Of a stretch of DNA of 64,000 bases, positions 60,950 through 64,000 are shown piece by piece. The DNA is taken from NCBI GenBank assembly GCA_037957365.1, contig JARHVA010002126.1, positions 385,001 to 449,000 of the forward strand, given 5' to 3'. The notes below the pieces were generated by a model. The model worked only from the letters and a program-made list of their open reading frames with translations, was not told the origin of the DNA and did no database searches. Each line of letters starts with the position of its first letter. Positions within the stretch are counted from its first letter, which is position 1. This stretch comes from Torreya grandis (taxonomy: Eukaryota; Streptophyta; Pinopsida; Cupressales; Taxaceae). The translations under genes were made by a program, and so were the position numbers.

Positions 60950-61490
60950 TTACATATGCTAGTACGGTAAGCCCAGAGTGTGGGATATAGATGAAGGTGC
61001 TAATCAGTACAAGTTTATTAAATAATTTTTTGTAATATTTTATTTAAAATTTTGTTAGTAGCCTCTGTTTTAATAAATCTAGGATGGTAAGGTGTTGAGA
61101 ATTTATGAGATATTTTAAATTTAGCACATAATTGTTTCATATCTTTATTTTTGAAATTGCCACCATTATTAGAGATGATGGTATGGGGAACTCCAAAATG
61201 AAAAATGATTTGATTAAGAATAAATTTTTAAATTAGTAATTCTTGTGGCATTAACATGAGGCATGGATTCTAGCCATTTTTTAAAACATTTAGTAGAAAT
61301 AATACTAAATATATGTCCATCTTGTGATCAAGGTAATTTACCAATGAGGTCTAATCCTCACATAGAGAATGGCCAAGGAGACTCCACTATTTGGAGCTTA
61401 GTTAGAGGAGAATGAATTATATCATCATAGAATTGACAAGGATTACATTTTTTAGAAAAATTAATAGCATATATTTTTAGAGTAGGCCAA
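60950..61490 (-). pseudogene. Tat-type integrase core remnant
   Basis: The first catalytic region reads GLDLIGKLP near 61345-61320. The second reads PHTIISNNGGNFKNKDMKQL (61190-61130), with the catalytic Asp of SDNG replaced by Asn. The third keeps Glu in KTEATNKILNKILQ near 61075-61030. Stops and frame changes lie between. Confidence 0.82.
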
Positions 61491-62009
61491 AATTAACCCA
61501 TCGTAATAATTTGCAGGTTATAACATGTCCACTATAATGACCACTAAAAATACCCCCATGTTTTTATTCTAGGAGAGTATGAACTTAGTATTTAATGACA
61601 TAATAGAGTAAGGTTCCTTCTACATTACGGTAGTAAAGTGTGTTGTATCCAAACACATACTTGAAATATTTTTTATGTAATCAAGTCTTTTCATGATAAT
61701 TCATGTCTAGAGGGAAGTTTTATGTTCACAAAATTGAATTATATTTTTATACCATAGGCTTTGTCGAATAGTGATAGCCTTAGTATGATAGATTAATGAA
61801 TTATTTTATTTTATATAAGAAGGTGATTTTATTATTTGAATAAAAAATTAAGAGTCATGATGTACTTGATGAGAGTGAAATAAAGATGCCGATGAAGCAA
61901 GAGAATCAACTATGACATTTTGATCTCTTGAGATTGGTTCGATGGTAAAAGAAACAAATTCTTTGGCAAGTGTAGTAGCCATTTGATGATATGTGATTAA
62001 ATTTTTACT

Positions 62010-62262
62010 TTTGAATTGATAACCACCATTAAATTAATAACAAATAAGTTATGAGTCACCCAAGTCATGTAAATATGGGATATTTAAGTCGATTGCGGCT
62101 TGCATGCCTAATATTAGAACTTCATATTCAACCATGTTATTGATGATATCAAAATTTAATCAAAATGATAAAGGTATGATATTACCATATGGATTTGTTA
62201 GAATACATTTTGCCCTAGCTCTTTGGAGGCATTTGGCACCATCAAAGTGAAGTGTCCAAGTA
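62010..62262 (-). pseudogene. Tat-type RNase H remnant
   Basis: The minus-strand frame reads WTLHFDGAKCLQRARAKCIL, then NMVEYEVLILGMQAAIDLNI and LHDLGDS followed by a stop. These are the D, E and D regions of the Tat RNase H (FDGA, EYEAL, GDSQLI). Gln of the last motif is now a stop codon. Confidence 0.85.
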
Positions 62263-63049
62263 TCTTCATGTAAATCAATGGTAGTTTTAGGTAGTTATTA
62301 GATAAATACTTTAGGTTTAGTAGTAGTAGGAGTGATATCAATATCTTCTTGATTATTTACTTCTAGATCAACAGTGATATTTTGAAGATAGTCTTTGTGA
62401 GAGATATCTTGGTTAAGACCTTCAATATAAAGAATTGCTTTGTCAGGGAGAATATCTTGAAGGTTGCTTGTGGCTGGTAAACAAGATGCCACATGTTGGT
62501 CTACGATGACTTGTCCTTAGATATATTTTTGTGTGACAATTCAAATGTCAAATTACATCAATAAGACAATCCATTTTCAAATTCTATCTCTAGGTAAAAA
62601 TTCTTCAAAGAAGAAATGATGAAGCAGATTAGAATGAACAATGATGTAAGTGGTCTGATAGATCATGTAATCACAAATCTTTTCAGCTACAAAATATATA
62701 GCAAGGCAATCATGTTCTAATTTGGTATAGTTTTTTCATAATTAGTTAATCCTTGACTGATGTGATAAATAATATAGTCTCGACCAGTATCATCTTGATG
62801 GGAAATCGTTGCTCTAACTGATATGGGGGTAAAAGATGTATATAAAATTAAGGGATAATCATTTGAATATGGTCAAAGAGTAGGAAGATAGACAAAATAT
62901 TAATTCTTATTATCAAATTATTTTTGACATGAATATGTCCATTCTTTAGCATTACCTTTTTTAAGAATCAAATTAACATAATATTTATGGTAAGCCATTT
63001 ATGGGACAAACCATCAAATTGCCCCAAGTTTTCAAAAGCAAGTGTATAT

Positions 63050-63890
63050 GTCACAAATGGAGTGAGGAATAGGCATGTTGAAGATGGCCTTTATTTTGTC
63101 TTGATCAACATCAATCCCTCAAAGAGAAACTAAGAAACCTAAAAGTTTATGAGATGTAACTCCAAATACACATTTGCATGGGTTAAGTCTAACTTTATAT
63201 TTAATTAGTCGATCAAGAAAGATAGCTAGATCAGTGAGGTGTATTATGTGAATTTTTTATTTGGAAATGAGATCATCCATATGAGTTTCCACTATCTTGT
63301 GTATAAGATCATGAAAAATATGGGTCATTACACGTTGATAGGTAGCTCCATAATTTCGGACTGAAAGGCATTTTGATGTAGAAATAGGTGCCCCACTTTG
63401 TAGTAAATGTTGTTTTATATTGGTCTTTAAAAGCTATGCGAATTTGGTTATATCTTGAAAAAATATTCATAAGTGACAACATTTCATATCTAGTAGTGGA
63501 ATAAACTATATCATCTATTGAAGGTATGGTAAATTTATCTTTTGGACATGCTAAGTCAAGATTACAAAAAACAATGTGAATATGAATAACTATCGTGACT
63601 TTTTTAATGAATGGGAATGATGTTTGATACCTATTAAAAGTATTCAATAGGTTTGATGAATTTAACATCCAAAAGTTTAATTATTTCTTTATGACATAAG
63701 GTAGAAATTTCAAGTGGAACTTTTATTTATTTTTGTCTAACAAGTTTAGTATCTGGTTAAGTGATGATATTTTACATGATGATGCTAGGATCAATACTTG
63801 GCATATCTTAATATGACCAAGCAAATGATTCATGATACTTGTCAAAGAATAAGCCAAAGTTATCATGCTCTTTTGGAGTGAGCTTTGTAG
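63050..63890 (-). pseudogene. Tat-type reverse transcriptase remnant
   Basis: Starts with ESFAWSY, a stop, then DMPSIDPSII, the conserved lead-in to Tat RT. Later come LDLACPKDKFTIPSIDDIVY, YEMLSLMNIFSRYNQIRIAF, YKTTFTTKWGTYFYIKMPF and the catalytic site as ETHMDDLISK (MDD for VDD). It ends with LIKYKVRLNPCKCVFGVTSH and KLLGFLVSL. About five stops are visible. Confidence 0.85.
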
Positions 63891-64000
63891 AGTCAGTAAT
63901 ACAGTGAGCACATGTTAGTATACCATATTCTATTTTTATGGTTTCTTCAATGAGCATAACATTTACATCTTGTAAATGATATGGAAATGAGGGAGAGAAT

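Larger units (their letters stand above)
60900..64000 (-). mobile_element. Tat-lineage Ty3/gypsy pol relic, running off the right edge
   Basis: Reading leftward on the minus strand: RT (63890-63050), RNase H (62262-62010) and integrase (61490-60950). Motif wording is that of the Tat/Ogre clade rather than of chromoviruses. Gag and protease would be to the right of the window. Confidence 0.85.

Noticed and set aside
1..64000. CRISPR-like or phage-like repeat and spacer structure among the short-motif arrays
   Set aside because: Spacing is irregular, motifs are degenerate and occur in both orientations or inside retroelements. The sequence is clearly plant nuclear DNA.
1..64000. tRNA, rRNA or other structured RNA genes
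   Set aside because: TGGTATCAGAGC matches are retroelement primer-binding sites, not tRNA genes. No other RNA gene could be supported by reading alone.
1..64000. Endogenous plant pararetrovirus
   Set aside because: All RT regions found have Ty1/copia, chromovirus or Tat gene order with LTRs or integrase; no movement-protein or coat-protein-like region was seen.

Overview
The window looks like nuclear DNA of a seed plant with a large, repeat-rich, AT-rich genome, probably a gymnosperm. That lineage call is an inference from four things: long gene-poor stretches, heavy decay of old LTR retrotransposons, scarcity of CpG outside the single gene, and a RAV/NGATHA-type B3 gene. No species can be named from the sequence alone.

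Only one convincing host gene is visible. It lies on the minus strand at about 52.4-53.8 kb, is intronless in its coding part, and encodes a B3-domain transcription factor of the RAV/NGATHA family. Its B3 domain is well preserved. The AP2 domain that RAV proteins carry in front of it is eroded and partly deleted. The protein ends exactly at the RLFGVNL repression motif, and the last 93 bp, including that motif and the stop codon, are duplicated in tandem downstream. No ATG opens the full reading frame, so the start is uncertain.

The rest is mostly mobile DNA. From left to right: (1) a minus-strand Tat/Ogre-like LTR element at 282-9737, with LTRs, a PPT, a degenerate PBS and TSDs, inserted in a locus whose unoccupied duplicate sits just downstream at 11.9-12.4 kb; (2) a second minus-strand Tat-like element spread over about 13.1-31.35 kb, split by a Ty1/copia element; (3) that Ty1/copia element at 18897-29061, itself split inside its integrase by an internally deleted copia element (22184-26626) whose exact 5-bp TSD lets the host reading frame be followed across the break; (4) AT-rich sequence with a LINE ORF1 fragment (35-36 kb) and a small promoter-like spot at 34.2 kb; (5) a complete but decayed Ty3/gypsy chromovirus at 37147-42655 with a perfect TSD, PBS, PPT and chromodomain; (6) a truncated minus-strand Ty3/gypsy element (43.5-45.9 kb) followed by AT-rich sequence; (7) the B3 gene; (8) a LINE ORF1/endonuclease fragment (55.1-56.4 kb) followed by a pair of MITE-like inverted repeats around a TA microsatellite; (9) a minus-strand Tat-type pol relic (RT, RNase H, integrase) running to the right edge.

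Short-motif arrays recur inside the retroelements: an ACGT-core palindrome array, a CAATATCA-type array, and several tandem repeats in the Tat elements. These and the altered B3 gene are the parts most worth a second look. No RNA gene, CRISPR array or prokaryote-like operon was seen.
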